NCBI RefSeq assembly: GCF_037974355.1
Contig: NZ_CP150235.1
Location: 558,001-622,000 of the forward strand
Length of the DNA: 64,000 nucleotides
Direction: 5' to 3'
From: Paenibacillus sp. FSL R5-0517
GTDB taxonomy: Bacteria; Bacillota; Bacilli; Paenibacillales; Paenibacillaceae
Shown: piece by piece, positions 9,853 to 19,654 of the stretch
Layout: every line of letters starts with the position of its first letter
How positions within the stretch are numbered: the first letter of the stretch is position 1
The notes under the pieces: generated by a model
What the model saw: only the letters and a program-made list of their open reading frames with translations
What the model was told of the DNA's origin: nothing
Databases searched by the model: none
Translations under genes and position numbers: made by a program

Positions 9853-9899
9853 AAAAAGGGGAGCCCTGTCATAATTCATGACGGATGCTCCCCTTTATT
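9853..9899. terminator. Probable terminator downstream of the chemoreceptor operon
   Basis: AAAGGGGAGC pairs with GCTCCCCTTT around an inner hairpin (GTCAT/ATGAC), with A-rich and T-rich flanks on both sides, so it could act in either direction. It lies about 235 bases beyond the chemoreceptor stop on the minus strand. Confidence 0.65.
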
Positions 9900-10133
9900 G
9901 GTTTGTATGTTCACGCTGCATGATCCAGGCCCACCTAAACCTACCTATAACCTACCTATAGCGCACCTATAATCAGCATCTAACAGCATATAAACTACAT
10001 CCAACCTACATCTGACCTGCATCCAACCTACCTTTTCACCCTTGTCATGAAGCAGGGCACTGCATGCTGGGATGCACGCAGCCCAAATTCTTCGGCCAAC
10101 TTGCTTACAGCCCGAATTATCCCGACATCCTGC

Positions 10134-11786
10134 CTACAGCCGGAATCGAAGCAGTTCCTGATGCATCTCCGCACTGATATCCCGCAGTGACTTCACCTTG
10201 ACGCTTGCATCAGCGAAGGAACGTTGTTGTTCCGACGTGGAGGCGGTGATCTCTTCACTGCTGGCCGCCGACTGCTCCGTGATGGCGCTGATATTTTCAA
10301 TGGCCTGTTGCACCTGTGTACTGAGTTCATTGGAGTGCTGCATGTCCTCAGCAAGCTGGTGGATACCCGTACTAATGCGCTCCACACTTTCACGAATGGC
10401 AGAGAAGGATTCACGAGTCTGGCTGGTGGCTTGTTCCTGTTCACCGAATAGCTGCATGCTCTGTGCAACAGAGTTCTTCACCTTGTCCATGGAGGTCGTG
10501 ATTTCGCCCACGGCGGCATAGATATGCTTAACCGATTGCGCAGATTGTTCGGCGAGTTTGTTCACCTCGCCGGCAACAACAGCGAATCCACGTCCGGCTT
10601 CTCCAGCGCGAGCAGCCTCTATGGAGGCATTCAACGAGAGCATGGTCGTTTGTTTGGCAATCTCCGATACATACGCAGTCATCGTAGTTATTCGAACTGC
10701 GCTTTCTTCCAGTTCCCGCACCGTTTGTTCCACCTCGGACATCGCCATACGATTCACTTCGGCCAGTCGGAGTTGCTCCGCTACAGCCTTATTGCCTTCC
10801 TCAACGGTAGTTAATACTTCGCGACCATCGATTACCGATTGGGAGGTGGCCTCCAGATTACTATTGAAGGTAGACTGCATTTTGTCCACAACCATCACCG
10901 TTTCACTCAGATCCTCGGCAATCTTTTGACTACCAATCGAGAGTTCCTCCGTGGTGCGGGATACTTGCTGCACGATCGCTTGGGCCGTATCGTTGCCGCG
11001 GTCAATATCTTGCGCCATCAGATCGACACGATGACCAGCTGCGCCAATCGATTGAATAATGCCACGGATATTATGGGTCATGATACCGAAGGAGCGACTC
11101 AGATCATCGAGTTCATCTTTGCCCCGAGCTTCCGGTAATTGTCCGGTCAGGTCACCGTTCGCAATTTGTCCCGCGGCGTCCTTGAGTGTACGAATACGCC
11201 GGGCGATCTGCCGTGACGTATACATGTTGAACAACATTACGGCGACAAGCAATACGATGGCTCCACCAAGAGCGACTTGCCACGTTTGCTGAATGTCATG
11301 TTCCAAATCAACGGTATATTGATCATAACGATCCCGAGTTATCTCATCTAACGAATAGATATCATTCTGTATGCCGCGAACCCGAGTGCTGTAACGTTTC
11401 GCTTCCGCACTGTTCATCTCGGTCATTGCTTCGGTAGCTCCCTGGTTCAGAGCTTCTAATTTTGTCTGGATGGACTGAATGAGTTGCAATTGCTGATCCG
11501 TTTCCAGTAATCCGTCCGTAAGCTCCTGAATCATCGTTTGACCTTCATCCAGCAAGCGGAGTACTGCGTCCTGATTTCCCGCTGTCATGGAGAACGAATA
11601 GACATCCAGCGCCTGCTGTGTCTGAATCTGATTGGCATTCAGTTCACTAACCTTGAGCATGGCTGGTACCAGATTTTGATTTTTGGCATTCATACCGAGC
11701 AATTGCATGATGATATAAGCGACCAGCGCAAGGCATAGAAGTAGTGAAATTAGAGCATTAAGTATTAGTTTTCCCTGTAGTTTCAT
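10134..11786 (-). CDS. Methyl-accepting chemotaxis protein
   Basis: A 550-residue membrane chemoreceptor. Transmembrane segment 1 is at about residues 9-30 and segment 2 at about 170-190, enclosing an extracellular helical (four-helix-bundle type) sensing region. A HAMP domain follows (about 190-245, with the GDLTGQLP turn), then a long coiled-coil signalling domain. The highly conserved hairpin tip is visible as [21 protein letters not shown]. It would signal through CheA/CheW. The gene lies 27 bases downstream of a BMP-type binding lipoprotein in the same direction, so the two are likely co-transcribed. This suggests the receptor senses a ligand presented by that lipoprotein, which is inference. 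Confidence 0.95.
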   Translation of the reverse strand: MKLQGKLILNALISLLLCLALVAYIIMQLLGMNAKNQNLVPAMLKVSELNANQIQTQQALDVYSFSMTAGNQDAVLRLLDEGQTMIQELTDGLLETDQQLQLIQSIQTKLEALNQGATEAMTEMNSAEAKRYSTRVRGIQNDIYSLDEITRDRYDQYTVDLEHDIQQTWQVALGGAIVLLVAVMLFNMYTSRQIARRIRTLKDAAGQIANGDLTGQLPEARGKDELDDLSRSFGIMTHNIRGIIQSIGAAGHRVDLMAQDIDRGNDTAQAIVQQVSRTTEELSIGSQKIAEDLSETVMVVDKMQSTFNSNLEATSQSVIDGREVLTTVEEGNKAVAEQLRLAEVNRMAMSEVEQTVRELEESAVRITTMTAYVSEIAKQTTMLSLNASIEAARAGEAGRGFAVVAGEVNKLAEQSAQSVKHIYAAVGEITTSMDKVKNSVAQSMQLFGEQEQATSQTRESFSAIRESVERISTGIHQLAEDMQHSNELSTQVQQAIENISAITEQSAASSEEITASTSEQQRSFADASVKVKSLRDISAEMHQELLRFRL

Positions 11787-11813
11787 GGGCGTACCTCCTT
11801 GTATCCGATGGGG

Positions 11814-12827
11814 TTATTGATCAAGCGTAATTTTGATTTGACCGGAAGAGATCTTGGCTTTCAGATCTTCGAAGGTTTTCTGTTGTTCATCACTGAGCGT
11901 GATATTATGTAGAGCAGTCAGACCCACGGCGTTCTCCGCCAGCCCCTCCACGAGTTCCTTTTGAGGGAAGGTATGGTTGTTTTGAATAAACGTGTTAACG
12001 GCATTATAGATGGAGACATCCACATTTTTCAGCATGGACGTCAGAATCGCTTTTTCCGCTAAAAAGAATTGATCGGTATCTACACCGATGGCGTATTTCC
12101 CTAATTTCTGAATCTCCGTCAGTGCACCAACACCTGTGAGACCGGCAGCCACATAGATCACGTCAGCGCCTTTGTCCTGAATCATCTGTGCAGCCAGTTG
12201 TTCACCCAGATCGGCATTACCAAAGTCCCCTGCGTAGACGGCATCTACGGTTGCATCCGGCTTGACAGCCAGAACACCTTGCTTAAAACCTTGCTCGAAA
12301 TCACGAAGGAGCGGGATCTCCATCCCACCAAGGAAACCAACATGATTTTCGGTTGTAGCCATAGCTGCAATCACACCTGCCAGATAACTTCCTTCTTCCG
12401 CCCGGAAGGAGATGGAGGCAATGTTAGGCAATTCGGACTGACTATCAATCACGAGGAACTGCTGGTCAGGATATTTGGCTGCAACTTTCTCCATATCTGC
12501 TTGGATCGTATCACTCAGGCCGATAATCAGATCGAACTTGGCTTCCGCAAACTCTTCAAATGCAGCTTCGGCAGTTAATTTATCGCCCGGTTCACGATAG
12601 TCAAAGACAATGCTTTTCTCGTCTCTGGCCTGAACCAGCCCATTAAAAGCAGCATCATTGAAAGAACGGTCACCCAGACCTACTTCCGTAAGCACGATCC
12701 CGACCTTTGTTCTTGTGTCTGTTGCCGTTGTTGTATCATTAGCTGAACATGCCCCCAGGATCAGTATCGTCAGGATCATCATTAATGTGAGAACTAGACC
12801 TGCGCGTCTGTTCTTGTTTGTTTTCAT
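11814..12827 (-). CDS. BMP family substrate-binding lipoprotein (nucleoside-binding PnrA/Med-like)
   Basis: This is an extracellular lipid-anchored binding protein of the basic membrane protein family, whose characterised members bind purine nucleosides for ABC import. A signal peptide ends in the lipobox LILGAC, and the mature part carries VGIVLTEVGLGDRSFND, a typical BMP opening, followed by two periplasmic-binding lobes (SFRAEEGSYLAG, GFLGGMEIPLLRDFEQGF, VDTDQ). I chose the ATG at 12,827 because GAGGG lies 8 bases upstream; an ATG five codons earlier is less well placed. No BMP permease or ATPase is adjacent. The following gene is a chemoreceptor, so the protein may work in sensing rather than transport. 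Confidence 0.85.
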   Translation of the reverse strand: MKTNKNRRAGLVLTLMMILTILILGACSANDTTTATDTRTKVGIVLTEVGLGDRSFNDAAFNGLVQARDEKSIVFDYREPGDKLTAEAAFEEFAEAKFDLIIGLSDTIQADMEKVAAKYPDQQFLVIDSQSELPNIASISFRAEEGSYLAGVIAAMATTENHVGFLGGMEIPLLRDFEQGFKQGVLAVKPDATVDAVYAGDFGNADLGEQLAAQMIQDKGADVIYVAAGLTGVGALTEIQKLGKYAIGVDTDQFFLAEKAILTSMLKNVDVSIYNAVNTFIQNNHTFPQKELVEGLAENAVGLTALHNITLSDEQQKTFEDLKAKISSGQIKITLDQ

Positions 12828-13051
12828 GTGTGGTACCCTCATTTCTATAGTCGCTTTTTGCTGATTTCCCTCTATTTATATCGGACAGAGAGGCATTGTG
12901 ATTTATGGTATGTAGTGAAAATTTACGTAAATATAAAAATATTTCATAAATTATACATTAGTTTTACATTTCTTTGGTTAGAAGGGGGCTTGAATAACTA
13001 CAGCCTGTTGTTTACTGATGTTAAAAACTCTAAAAAGACAAAAAAGACAAA

Positions 13052-13095
13052 AAAGACACAACAGAGATCACATGAATCATCTCTATTGTGTCTTT
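13052..13095 (-). terminator. Terminator of the gamma-glutamyltransferase gene
   Basis: A 17-base stem with one mismatch (AAAGACACAAtAGAGAT type) forms a hairpin. On the minus strand it is followed by a long T-rich tract. It lies 70 bases past the gene's stop. Confidence 0.8.
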
Positions 13096-13167
13096 GAAAT
13101 GAATTAGCGGATATGAGAAGCGGGTCGTGATATCCGTACTTGTCTTTATAAATGAAATGACATGAGC

Positions 13168-14778
13168 TTACCAAGCCGCAATGGAGCCATCCGCTCGCGT
13201 TTCCGTACCGCCGCATAATACGCCATTGTCCGGATTGCGCCAGATAATCTGACCGCGTCCAAATTGGGATGGATCAAGTGCCACTTGGATATCATGTCCC
13301 TTGCGGGCGAGTGCCTGTGCAATGTGCTGCGGGAAACCTGGTTCCACGAGAATCGTTTTGCCCTTCGTCCACTGCCAGCGTGGAGAATCCAGGGCAGCTT
13401 GTGGGTTCAGATGATAATCGATTGTATTCATGACCACCTGTACATGACCCTGTGGCTGCATGAAACCACCCATGACACCGAATGGCCCGACCGCTTCGTT
13501 GCCACGGGTGAGGAACCCCGGAATGATTGTATGATATGTGCGTTTGCCAGGCTCCAGAGCGTTTGCATGATTCGGGTCGAGTGAGAAGTTGTGTCCACGA
13601 TTTTGCAGGGCAATGCCTGTCCCCGGCACAACAAGTCCAGACCCGAAGCCCATATAGTTACTCTGGATAAAGGAAACCATGTTGCCTTCACCGTCCGCTG
13701 TAGCCAGATAGACCGTTCCACTTGCTCGTGGATCACCTGCCTCGGGTGCACGTGCAGTATCACCAATGAGTTTGCGCCGTTCTTCCGCATATGCCTCAGA
13801 TAGCAGTTCCTCGACCGATACGCCCATTTTGCGTTCTTCCGTAATGTATTTCTCCCCATCGGCAAATGCCAGTTTCATGGCTTCGAGCTGCTGATGATAC
13901 GCCAGAACGGATTCTTTCTCGTCGAATTCGTAACCTTTCAGCAGATTAAGTGCCGCCAGAGCGATCAAGCCTTGTCCATTCGGCGGAATTTCCCATACAT
14001 CATATCCACGATAGGAGACGGAGATCGGATCAACCCACTCGGGCTGGAATGCCGCCAGATCTTCGCGAGTCAGATAACCGCCGTGCTCTGCCATAAAGGA
14101 ATGAATGCGTTCGGCCAGTCTTCCTTCGTAAAAGTCTCGCGCTTCGCTCTCGCCAATCTGGCGCAAAGTCGCCGCATGATCCGGCGAGCGCCACATCTCT
14201 CCAACTGCGGGAACACGCCCGCCTGGAGCAAATGTCTCAAACCACGCCCGCCCTGCCTTCGCATCACCCTGGCGTGCATAGATCTCGGCTGCCCTTGCCC
14301 AGTGGCGGGCCAGCCCAGGGGCAAGCGGGTAACCTTCCTCCGCATAGCGGATGGCCGGTTCCAACGCTTCCGCCAGCGTGAGCCGCCCGAAACGGCGGCT
14401 CAGCTCAGCCCAACCCGCCGGTGCGCCAGGCACCGTCACCGGCACAACCCCAAGCTTCGGCATCTCCGTATGGCCTGCCGCTTGAAGCGCCTCAATGGAT
14501 ATGCCCTGAGGCGCAGGGCCGCTGGCATTCAGGCCATGCAGTTTGCCCTCGGTCCAGACGAGGGCAAAAGCGTCGCCTCCAATGCCATTGGACGTAGGCT
14601 CCAGCACGGTGAGTGCTGCCGCGGTTGCAATGGCGGCATCAATGGCGTTGCCGCCTTTTTTCAATACATCCAGACCGGCTTGTGCAGCCAGTGGCTGTGA
14701 CGTAGCGACCATGCCTTGCTTGGCATACACGGGCACGCGGTACGAGGGGTACGGTTGGTAGAGTGGATCAAAGTTCAT
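13168..14778 (-). CDS. Gamma-glutamyltransferase family protein, cytoplasmic type (YwrD-like)
   Basis: An N-terminal-nucleophile hydrolase family protein of 536 residues. Proenzymes of this family self-cleave before a catalytic threonine and transfer or hydrolyse gamma-glutamyl groups of glutathione-like compounds. Here the candidate nucleophile is T355 in ASGTVYL, preceding ADGEGNMVSFIQSNY. The usual GTTH sequence is replaced by GTVY, so the second position differs from canonical enzymes. Family hallmarks ATSQPLAAQAG, GGNAIDAAIA, NGIGGDAF and VMGGFMQPQGH are present. There is no signal peptide, unlike secreted Ggt, so it resembles the cytoplasmic YwrD group. Part of the coding sequence (about 14,090-14,700) is G+C-rich. 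Confidence 0.88.
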   Translation of the reverse strand: MNFDPLYQPYPSYRVPVYAKQGMVATSQPLAAQAGLDVLKKGGNAIDAAIATAAALTVLEPTSNGIGGDAFALVWTEGKLHGLNASGPAPQGISIEALQAAGHTEMPKLGVVPVTVPGAPAGWAELSRRFGRLTLAEALEPAIRYAEEGYPLAPGLARHWARAAEIYARQGDAKAGRAWFETFAPGGRVPAVGEMWRSPDHAATLRQIGESEARDFYEGRLAERIHSFMAEHGGYLTREDLAAFQPEWVDPISVSYRGYDVWEIPPNGQGLIALAALNLLKGYEFDEKESVLAYHQQLEAMKLAFADGEKYITEERKMGVSVEELLSEAYAEERRKLIGDTARAPEAGDPRASGTVYLATADGEGNMVSFIQSNYMGFGSGLVVPGTGIALQNRGHNFSLDPNHANALEPGKRTYHTIIPGFLTRGNEAVGPFGVMGGFMQPQGHVQVVMNTIDYHLNPQAALDSPRWQWTKGKTILVEPGFPQHIAQALARKGHDIQVALDPSQFGRGQIIWRNPDNGVLCGGTETRADGSIAAW

Positions 14779-15008
14779 CAGGTTGTTCAGCTCCTTGTCA
14801 CAAGATGTCAGGTTCCGGCATCACCGGATCATACTCCTAACCCTCTTCGCAACCGGACAACCGATATCCTGCCACACCTACCAAATCCAACCTGACATCA
14901 GCAGCACATATTCAAAAATACGGTCCATCCCGACCTGGCTAATCATCTGTACGTTTCTACCAAGTGGAGTGACATCGGTTAACGATATCACCCACATTCC
15001 ACACTAGC

Positions 15009-15908
15009 CTATGTCGTCACCATATCGCCGCCATTGACATGAATGCATTCACCTGTGACGTAGGATGAATCACGGGAGGCGAGATAGACGTAAGCTGCCG
15101 CCAGTTCATATGGCTGACCAGCCCGACCCATAGGTGTCTCCGTTCCAAATACCTGCACATCCTCCGCGGAGAAGCTGGCAGGAATAAGAGGTGTCCAGAT
15201 GGGACCAGGTGCAACAGAATTCACGCGGATTCCCTGTGCTGCGAGGGATTGGGAAAGTACACGAGTGAGCGACACAACAGCTCCTTTGGTGGAGGAATAA
15301 TCGATCAACTGGACGTTACCTTTGTATGCTGTAATGGAAGCCGTATTAATGATGGAGGCACCTCTGCACAGATGGGGTAGAGCGGCCTGGATCAGAAAGA
15401 AATAAGCGAACACGTTCGTCTGAAAGGTATGGTATAGCTGCTCTTCCGTAATATCGACAATGCTTGGTTGCACATATTGCACGCCATGGTTGTTGACCAG
15501 AATATCGATCTTTCCATAGGTCTCCATCGTTGTGCGAATGACAGCCTCACAGTTTTTCTTTAGGCGGAGATCGATCTCGATTAATAGGCAGCGCTGTCCC
15601 AGCTCTTCGATCCGTTCACGAGTCCTTTCGGCATCTGTTCGTTCATATAGATAAGCGATGACGATATCTGCACCTTCCTTGGCAAAAGCGATGGCTGCTG
15701 CCCGGCCAATTCCGCTATCACCACCCGTAATAATGGCAACCTTGCCTTCGAGTTTGCAGCTGCCGATATAAGCGGGATCTTCACTAATCGGTTCAGGTAC
15801 CATCAGGGTTTCCAGACCGGGTTGCTGGTCCTGATGCTGGGGTGGAAATGCCAGCTTTTGCTCCTTGCACACCGTTTTCTCACCATAAAAAGGATAGACA
15901 GGATTCAT
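15009..15908 (-). CDS. SDR family oxidoreductase (YhdF/YhxC-like)
   Basis: A 299-residue classical short-chain dehydrogenase with a roughly 50-residue N-terminal extension typical of the general-stress YhdF/YhxC group. The cofactor motif is TGGDSGIG, followed by NNHG. The catalytic set is Ser in ASITAY and Tyr/Lys in YSSTKGA, then the RVNSVAPGPIWTPL loop and a C-terminal GECIHVNGGDM. The substrate is unknown; relatives are annotated as glucose dehydrogenases or stress oxidoreductases. The ATG at 15,908 follows GAGGAGG by 11 bases. It is divergent from fosB. The 230 bases between its stop and the gamma-glutamyltransferase start hold only a small GTGATATCG/CGATGTCAC hairpin. Confidence 0.88.
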   Translation of the reverse strand: MNPVYPFYGEKTVCKEQKLAFPPQHQDQQPGLETLMVPEPISEDPAYIGSCKLEGKVAIITGGDSGIGRAAAIAFAKEGADIVIAYLYERTDAERTRERIEELGQRCLLIEIDLRLKKNCEAVIRTTMETYGKIDILVNNHGVQYVQPSIVDITEEQLYHTFQTNVFAYFFLIQAALPHLCRGASIINTASITAYKGNVQLIDYSSTKGAVVSLTRVLSQSLAAQGIRVNSVAPGPIWTPLIPASFSAEDVQVFGTETPMGRAGQPYELAAAYVYLASRDSSYVTGECIHVNGGDMVTT

Positions 15909-16063
15909 TCGCTTTACATCCTCCTCGAACGTTCATTGATACGGATAACCTATGCATTCGCCCAGAAGGATGTGCGAGAGGAGCAGGCACAGCGGTTGTT
16001 TTTTGCGCAAAATATACCATAATAAGGATAGATCCTTAAATCGATGGAGGTGTCAGGAGCCAC

Positions 16064-16483
16064 ATGAATATTCAAGGAATTAATCATTTGTGCTTTTCCG
16101 TATCCAATCTGGAGCGGTCCATTACCTTTTATGAGCAGGCTCTCGGTGCCCGAATTCAAGTGAAAGGACGCAAACTGGCTTATTTCGAGTTGGCCGGTCT
16201 GTGGATCGCCCTGAATCAGGAGGATGTTATTCGCAATTATACGGAACGAACCTATACTCATATTGCTTTTACTGTCAAAGAAGAAGAGTTCGACGAATCT
16301 GTGCAGCAACTTCGAGCAGCCGGGGCGGACATTCTACCTGGAAGGCCAAGAGATCCGCGGGATGCTGCTTCTGTATATTTCACCGATCCGGATGGACATC
16401 TGTTCGAATTGCATACAGGCACGATGAAGCAAAGGTTGGATTATTACCGTGAAGATAAGGCTCATATGACCTTTTATCCATGA
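16064..16483 (+). CDS. fosB: Metallothiol transferase FosB (fosfomycin resistance)
   Basis: This is a vicinal-oxygen-chelate enzyme that adds a low-molecular-weight thiol (bacillithiol or cysteine in FosB) to fosfomycin and opens its epoxide. The 139-residue length and sequence fit FosB closely. The metal ligands are visible as H8 (INHLCFSV), H66 (YTHIAFTV) and E115 (HLFELHTG), and the FTDPDGH segment is intact. The gene has its own short upstream region and a GGAGGTG ribosome site. FosB is commonly chromosomal in soil Bacillales, and nothing here suggests recent mobilisation. Confidence 0.93.
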   Translation: MNIQGINHLCFSVSNLERSITFYEQALGARIQVKGRKLAYFELAGLWIALNQEDVIRNYTERTYTHIAFTVKEEEFDESVQQLRAAGADILPGRPRDPRDAASVYFTDPDGHLFELHTGTMKQRLDYYREDKAHMTFYP

Positions 16484-16531
16484 TTTCCATGTGAAAATAA
16501 AGAAAATTCGAGATTGTAACTCACATATCTA

Positions 16532-16559
16532 TTGTCTAAACATTGGCATTACCTATAAT
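16532..16559 (+). promoter_or_regulatory. Sigma-A-type promoter of the second S9 peptidase gene
   Basis: TTGTCT and TATAAT are separated by 16 bases. Downstream, ACCAATG and CATTGGT (16,583-16,603) form an inverted repeat in the leader just before the AAGGAGG ribosome site, which could be an operator or a small hairpin. Confidence 0.6.
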
Positions 16560-16624
16560 ATGGACAAATGGTACCTTAATTTACCAATGTTAAATTCATT
16601 GGTTCAATTCCAAGGAGGTTTGTC

Positions 16625-18436
16625 ATGATTCAGTTCCCTAAACCGGATGTTGAGCAATATTTTCAGACGTACCGCATTTCGCATTTTGCCGTATCGGCAG
16701 ACGAGAAACGTTTGTTCATGGACAGCAATCTGAACGGTCAGCCGAATATTTGGGCAATGGATTTGCCTGGAGGGTATCCGTATCCTTTAACGTACTTGAA
16801 TCAGAGCAGTCAATTTATCAAAGCAGACCCGCAAGGACGGCATCTTCTTACCGCGTTTGATCGGGATGGAGATGAGAACTATCATCTGTATGCACTTCCA
16901 CCCGAGGGTGGGGTTCCATTGCCTGTGGTTCCGGCGGAACCGAATGATCGCTGTTATTTCTCAGAGTTGTCCGAGGATGGACAACGTCTCTATTATGTCA
17001 CCAGCGCGGGTAATCCGAACTATCTGAATTCACGGCGCATCGATCTGGAGACAGGTGAAGATGAACTGTTATACAGTGGAGAAGAGGTTACGAGCAGCCT
17101 GGTTGCCGTAAGTCCTGACGAGAAGAGTTATGTCATTCTTAAAATGTACTCGAATACGTATCAGACGGCACATCTGTATCGTAACGATGAAGAAATGGTA
17201 ATTTTGCCATCCTCAGAACGTCATAGTCAGGTATCCGATCTGATTTTTGCAGATGACAATCGCCTTCTGTTCATTACCAATAATGGCTCGGCATATTCCT
17301 ATGTGGCTGAATTTCGCATCGATACCCGTGAATTCCGTCTAGTGTGCAAAATCGAAGGGGAAGATGTGGAGTTTATCCGCTGGCATCAGGCTTCCGAGAC
17401 CTTATATTTCTGGACACTTACAGGGCCGGAGAATCGTATGTACGTATTAGGCAAAAATGCCGATGAGCCTCGGCGCGTAGAGATGCCGCTGGATACGATA
17501 GAGCAGGTGAACGTGACGAAGGCTGGCAATGTGTATATCCTCGGACGTGGAGCAATCCAGCCGCATAACATTTATCGCAAAATGGCAGGTGCTGATTCAT
17601 GGGAGTCGCTGACGGCCAATCGGGTAACTGGACTTGACCCAAGTGATCTCGTGTACCCTGACGTTATTCGTTATAACTCCTATGACGGACTGGAGATTGA
17701 AGCTCTCTTGTTCAAAGCAAAGCCAGAGCAGGCCAATGGATACACTGTATTTTGGCCTCATGGTGGGCCGCAAGCCTCCGAAGCGAAGTTTTTTCGGCCG
17801 ATGTTCCAGATGATGCTCGCGCAGGGCTATCATATCTTTGCACCGAATTTCCGGGGCAGTACCGGATATGGTGCGGAGTTCGTCAAATTGGTTGAACGAG
17901 ATTGGGGCGAAGGGCCAAGACTGGACTGTGTTGCCGGGATCAACTGGCTGTTTGATCAGGGAATTACCTCGCCAGAGCGGTTGTTTGTGGTAGGTGGAAG
18001 TTATGGGGGATACATGACCCTGTTATTGGCAGGACGCCATCCGGAGCTGTTCCGGGCTGCGGTTGATATTTTTGGGCCAAGTAACCTGTTCACATTCCTG
18101 GAATCCGTACCGGAAGACTGGAAGCCGATGATGGATAACTGGCTGGGTGATCCTGTCCGTGACCGCGAACGTTTAACGAAGGATTCACCGATTACGTATC
18201 TCGATCAGATGGTTAACCCAATGCTGGTCATTCAGGGGGCCAATGATCCAAGGGTCGTGAAGGCCGAGTCCGATCAGATCGTGGCTGCGCTCCAGTCGAA
18301 GGGACTTGATGTGGAATACATCGTTCTGGACGATGAGGGCCATGGCTTCTCCAGAAAGGCAAACGAGATTCTCGTGTATCGCCGGATGCTGGAGTTTTTG
18401 CAGAAACATCAGGAGTCACCCGTCGCACAGGCTTAA
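16625..18436 (+). CDS. S9 family peptidase (acylaminoacyl-peptidase / prolyl oligopeptidase type)
   Basis: A 603-residue cytoplasmic serine peptidase. An N-terminal beta-propeller (about 1-340, with repeated DxxxNxxLxxxxL blades) precedes an alpha/beta-hydrolase domain. The oxyanion region WPHGGPQ, nucleophile GGSYGG (S459), acid in GANDPRV and catalytic His in DEGHGFS are present. It cleaves short peptides or N-acylated residues in related enzymes. It differs from the S9 enzyme at 4.5 kb and stands alone behind its own promoter and terminator, so it is probably general peptide metabolism. The ATG follows AAGGAGG at ideal spacing. Confidence 0.92.
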   Translation: MIQFPKPDVEQYFQTYRISHFAVSADEKRLFMDSNLNGQPNIWAMDLPGGYPYPLTYLNQSSQFIKADPQGRHLLTAFDRDGDENYHLYALPPEGGVPLPVVPAEPNDRCYFSELSEDGQRLYYVTSAGNPNYLNSRRIDLETGEDELLYSGEEVTSSLVAVSPDEKSYVILKMYSNTYQTAHLYRNDEEMVILPSSERHSQVSDLIFADDNRLLFITNNGSAYSYVAEFRIDTREFRLVCKIEGEDVEFIRWHQASETLYFWTLTGPENRMYVLGKNADEPRRVEMPLDTIEQVNVTKAGNVYILGRGAIQPHNIYRKMAGADSWESLTANRVTGLDPSDLVYPDVIRYNSYDGLEIEALLFKAKPEQANGYTVFWPHGGPQASEAKFFRPMFQMMLAQGYHIFAPNFRGSTGYGAEFVKLVERDWGEGPRLDCVAGINWLFDQGITSPERLFVVGGSYGGYMTLLLAGRHPELFRAAVDIFGPSNLFTFLESVPEDWKPMMDNWLGDPVRDRERLTKDSPITYLDQMVNPMLVIQGANDPRVVKAESDQIVAALQSKGLDVEYIVLDDEGHGFSRKANEILVYRRMLEFLQKHQESPVAQA

Positions 18437-18477
18437 GTTGAAGATTCCATCATTGACTGAGATATAGTGAGATGACC

Positions 18478-18513
18478 AAAACCGCCAGAGATCATTATTG
18501 ATCTTTGGCGGTT
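18478..18513. terminator. Bidirectional terminator between convergent genes
   Basis: AACCGCCAGAGATCA pairs with TGATCTTTGGCGGTT around a four-base loop, with one mismatch. The T run is clearer on the minus strand. It serves the S9 gene and the convergent phosphotransferase gene. Confidence 0.75.
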
Positions 18514-18598
18514 CTATCCGTGCGTCCAGATGTTGGTCGACATATATGATACATACGTTAGTTTGGAAGGCCGCTATCCTTGAGCGACCTGTCCAAAT

Positions 18599-19633
18599 CT
18601 ACTCATCCAGCAATGCAAGAATTGAATCGATGGACTGCTCCGCCCACTTTGCAAAAGGCAGGTCGGCTGCCCACGTCACTTGTCCTGTCGCTTTGGCTTC
18701 CCCCCACCACAAGATACGTTGATAGAGCAGATGCATACTGAGACGTGTGCGGAAGTGTTCGCATTTCTCCTCATCTGCTGCACAGACTAGATCCCGGTAG
18801 CAGCGAAGGAATTGTGCGGCCAGCTCTGGTTGCCCCTCACGAACATACCTGGTGGATATTTTGGTTAGGTCAGCTGTGCCGTCTCCGAAATAGGCCGTTG
18901 TAAAATCAAACAGACCACTAATCTGCCAACCTGAACGCTCGTCCACATGTTGAATCAGAATATTCTCGACCTTGAAGTCTCCCATGACAAAACTCGGAAC
19001 AGCTTTGGAACGAAATGCCGGTTCAGCATTTTTGAATTGCTCGTCCACCCACTGAACATCGTCATCCGTAATCACCGAGTATTGCTCCGCATCATGTAAC
19101 CAGTGGCGAATGGTTCCGTACAACCAGTCCAGATAATCGCCTGCAAAGGAAACAATCTGCTGCGCTACAGGATCATATTCCCCGGCGTCAGGCACCTTCC
19201 AGCGGTGCAGCTCAGCCAAAGTATGGGCAAGCATACAGGCGATCTCTTCCTGATCCTGCTGTGACAGTGAAGCCTGGAATGCTGGATCATACAGGTGATT
19301 TCCGGGCAGGCGCGGCATGATGGCATAACTCCAGCCTAGAAGTTCGGTATCTTCCTGTAATAAATAGGGGTCAGGGACAGGAATGGACGTATGTTTCGCC
19401 AGTTGTTCTACAAAGAACTTTTCTTCCTGTAACTGTCCTGCATATAAAGGATTGCCTTTCAGAATATACTCTCCACGGGAAGTTCGAATGAGCAAGGTCT
19501 GCCCCATAACCCCTTTATCCGTTCGTTGATAGTCTTCAAGGGTTCCCAGTTCAAGTTCATTCAGCGCGTCCTGCAATGAAATGGCAGCCACTTCGCCAAG
19601 TTGATTGGAAGCAAAATAGATACGGGTTGTCAT
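18599..19633 (-). CDS. Aminoglycoside/hydroxyurea-type phosphotransferase family protein
   Basis: A 344-residue kinase of the APH fold. The N lobe carries RTSRGEYILKGNP, whose Lys fits the ATP-binding lysine. The catalytic loop is VMGDFKVENILIQ and the metal-binding segment is LFDFTTAYFGDGTAD, replacing the usual DxD. The substrate is unknown; many chromosomal members phosphorylate small metabolites rather than drugs, so I do not call it a resistance gene. The ATG follows GGAGGG. It lies 21 bases after the SMI1/KNR4 gene in the same direction and is likely co-transcribed with it. Confidence 0.8.
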   Translation of the reverse strand: MTTRIYFASNQLGEVAAISLQDALNELELGTLEDYQRTDKGVMGQTLLIRTSRGEYILKGNPLYAGQLQEEKFFVEQLAKHTSIPVPDPYLLQEDTELLGWSYAIMPRLPGNHLYDPAFQASLSQQDQEEIACMLAHTLAELHRWKVPDAGEYDPVAQQIVSFAGDYLDWLYGTIRHWLHDAEQYSVITDDDVQWVDEQFKNAEPAFRSKAVPSFVMGDFKVENILIQHVDERSGWQISGLFDFTTAYFGDGTADLTKISTRYVREGQPELAAQFLRCYRDLVCAADEEKCEHFRTRLSMHLLYQRILWWGEAKATGQVTWAADLPFAKWAEQSIDSILALLDE

Positions 19634-19654
19634 ATGGCCGGACCCTCCTGAAGT

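Larger units (their letters stand above)
9023..10133. other. 1.1-kb intergenic region between convergent genes, repeat-rich
   Basis: No convincing gene. About 9,160-9,290 is a degenerate low-complexity stretch with recurring TCAATGC/CCAATGC words. At 9,294-9,489 there is a copy of the 195-bp four-motif element. About 9,560-9,770 is a diverged relative of the inverted-repeat element found near nrdB (shared AACAACCTTCCGATC and TTCTGTCCTCT ends). A terminator lies at 9,853-9,899. About 9,930-10,040 is a degenerate ACCTAC/ATCCAACCTAC-rich tract just downstream of the chemoreceptor gene. Confidence 0.6.

Noticed and set aside
18599-19633. Aminoglycoside resistance gene
   Set aside because: Only the general APH fold is supported; substrate-specific residues cannot be judged and the context is not a resistance locus.
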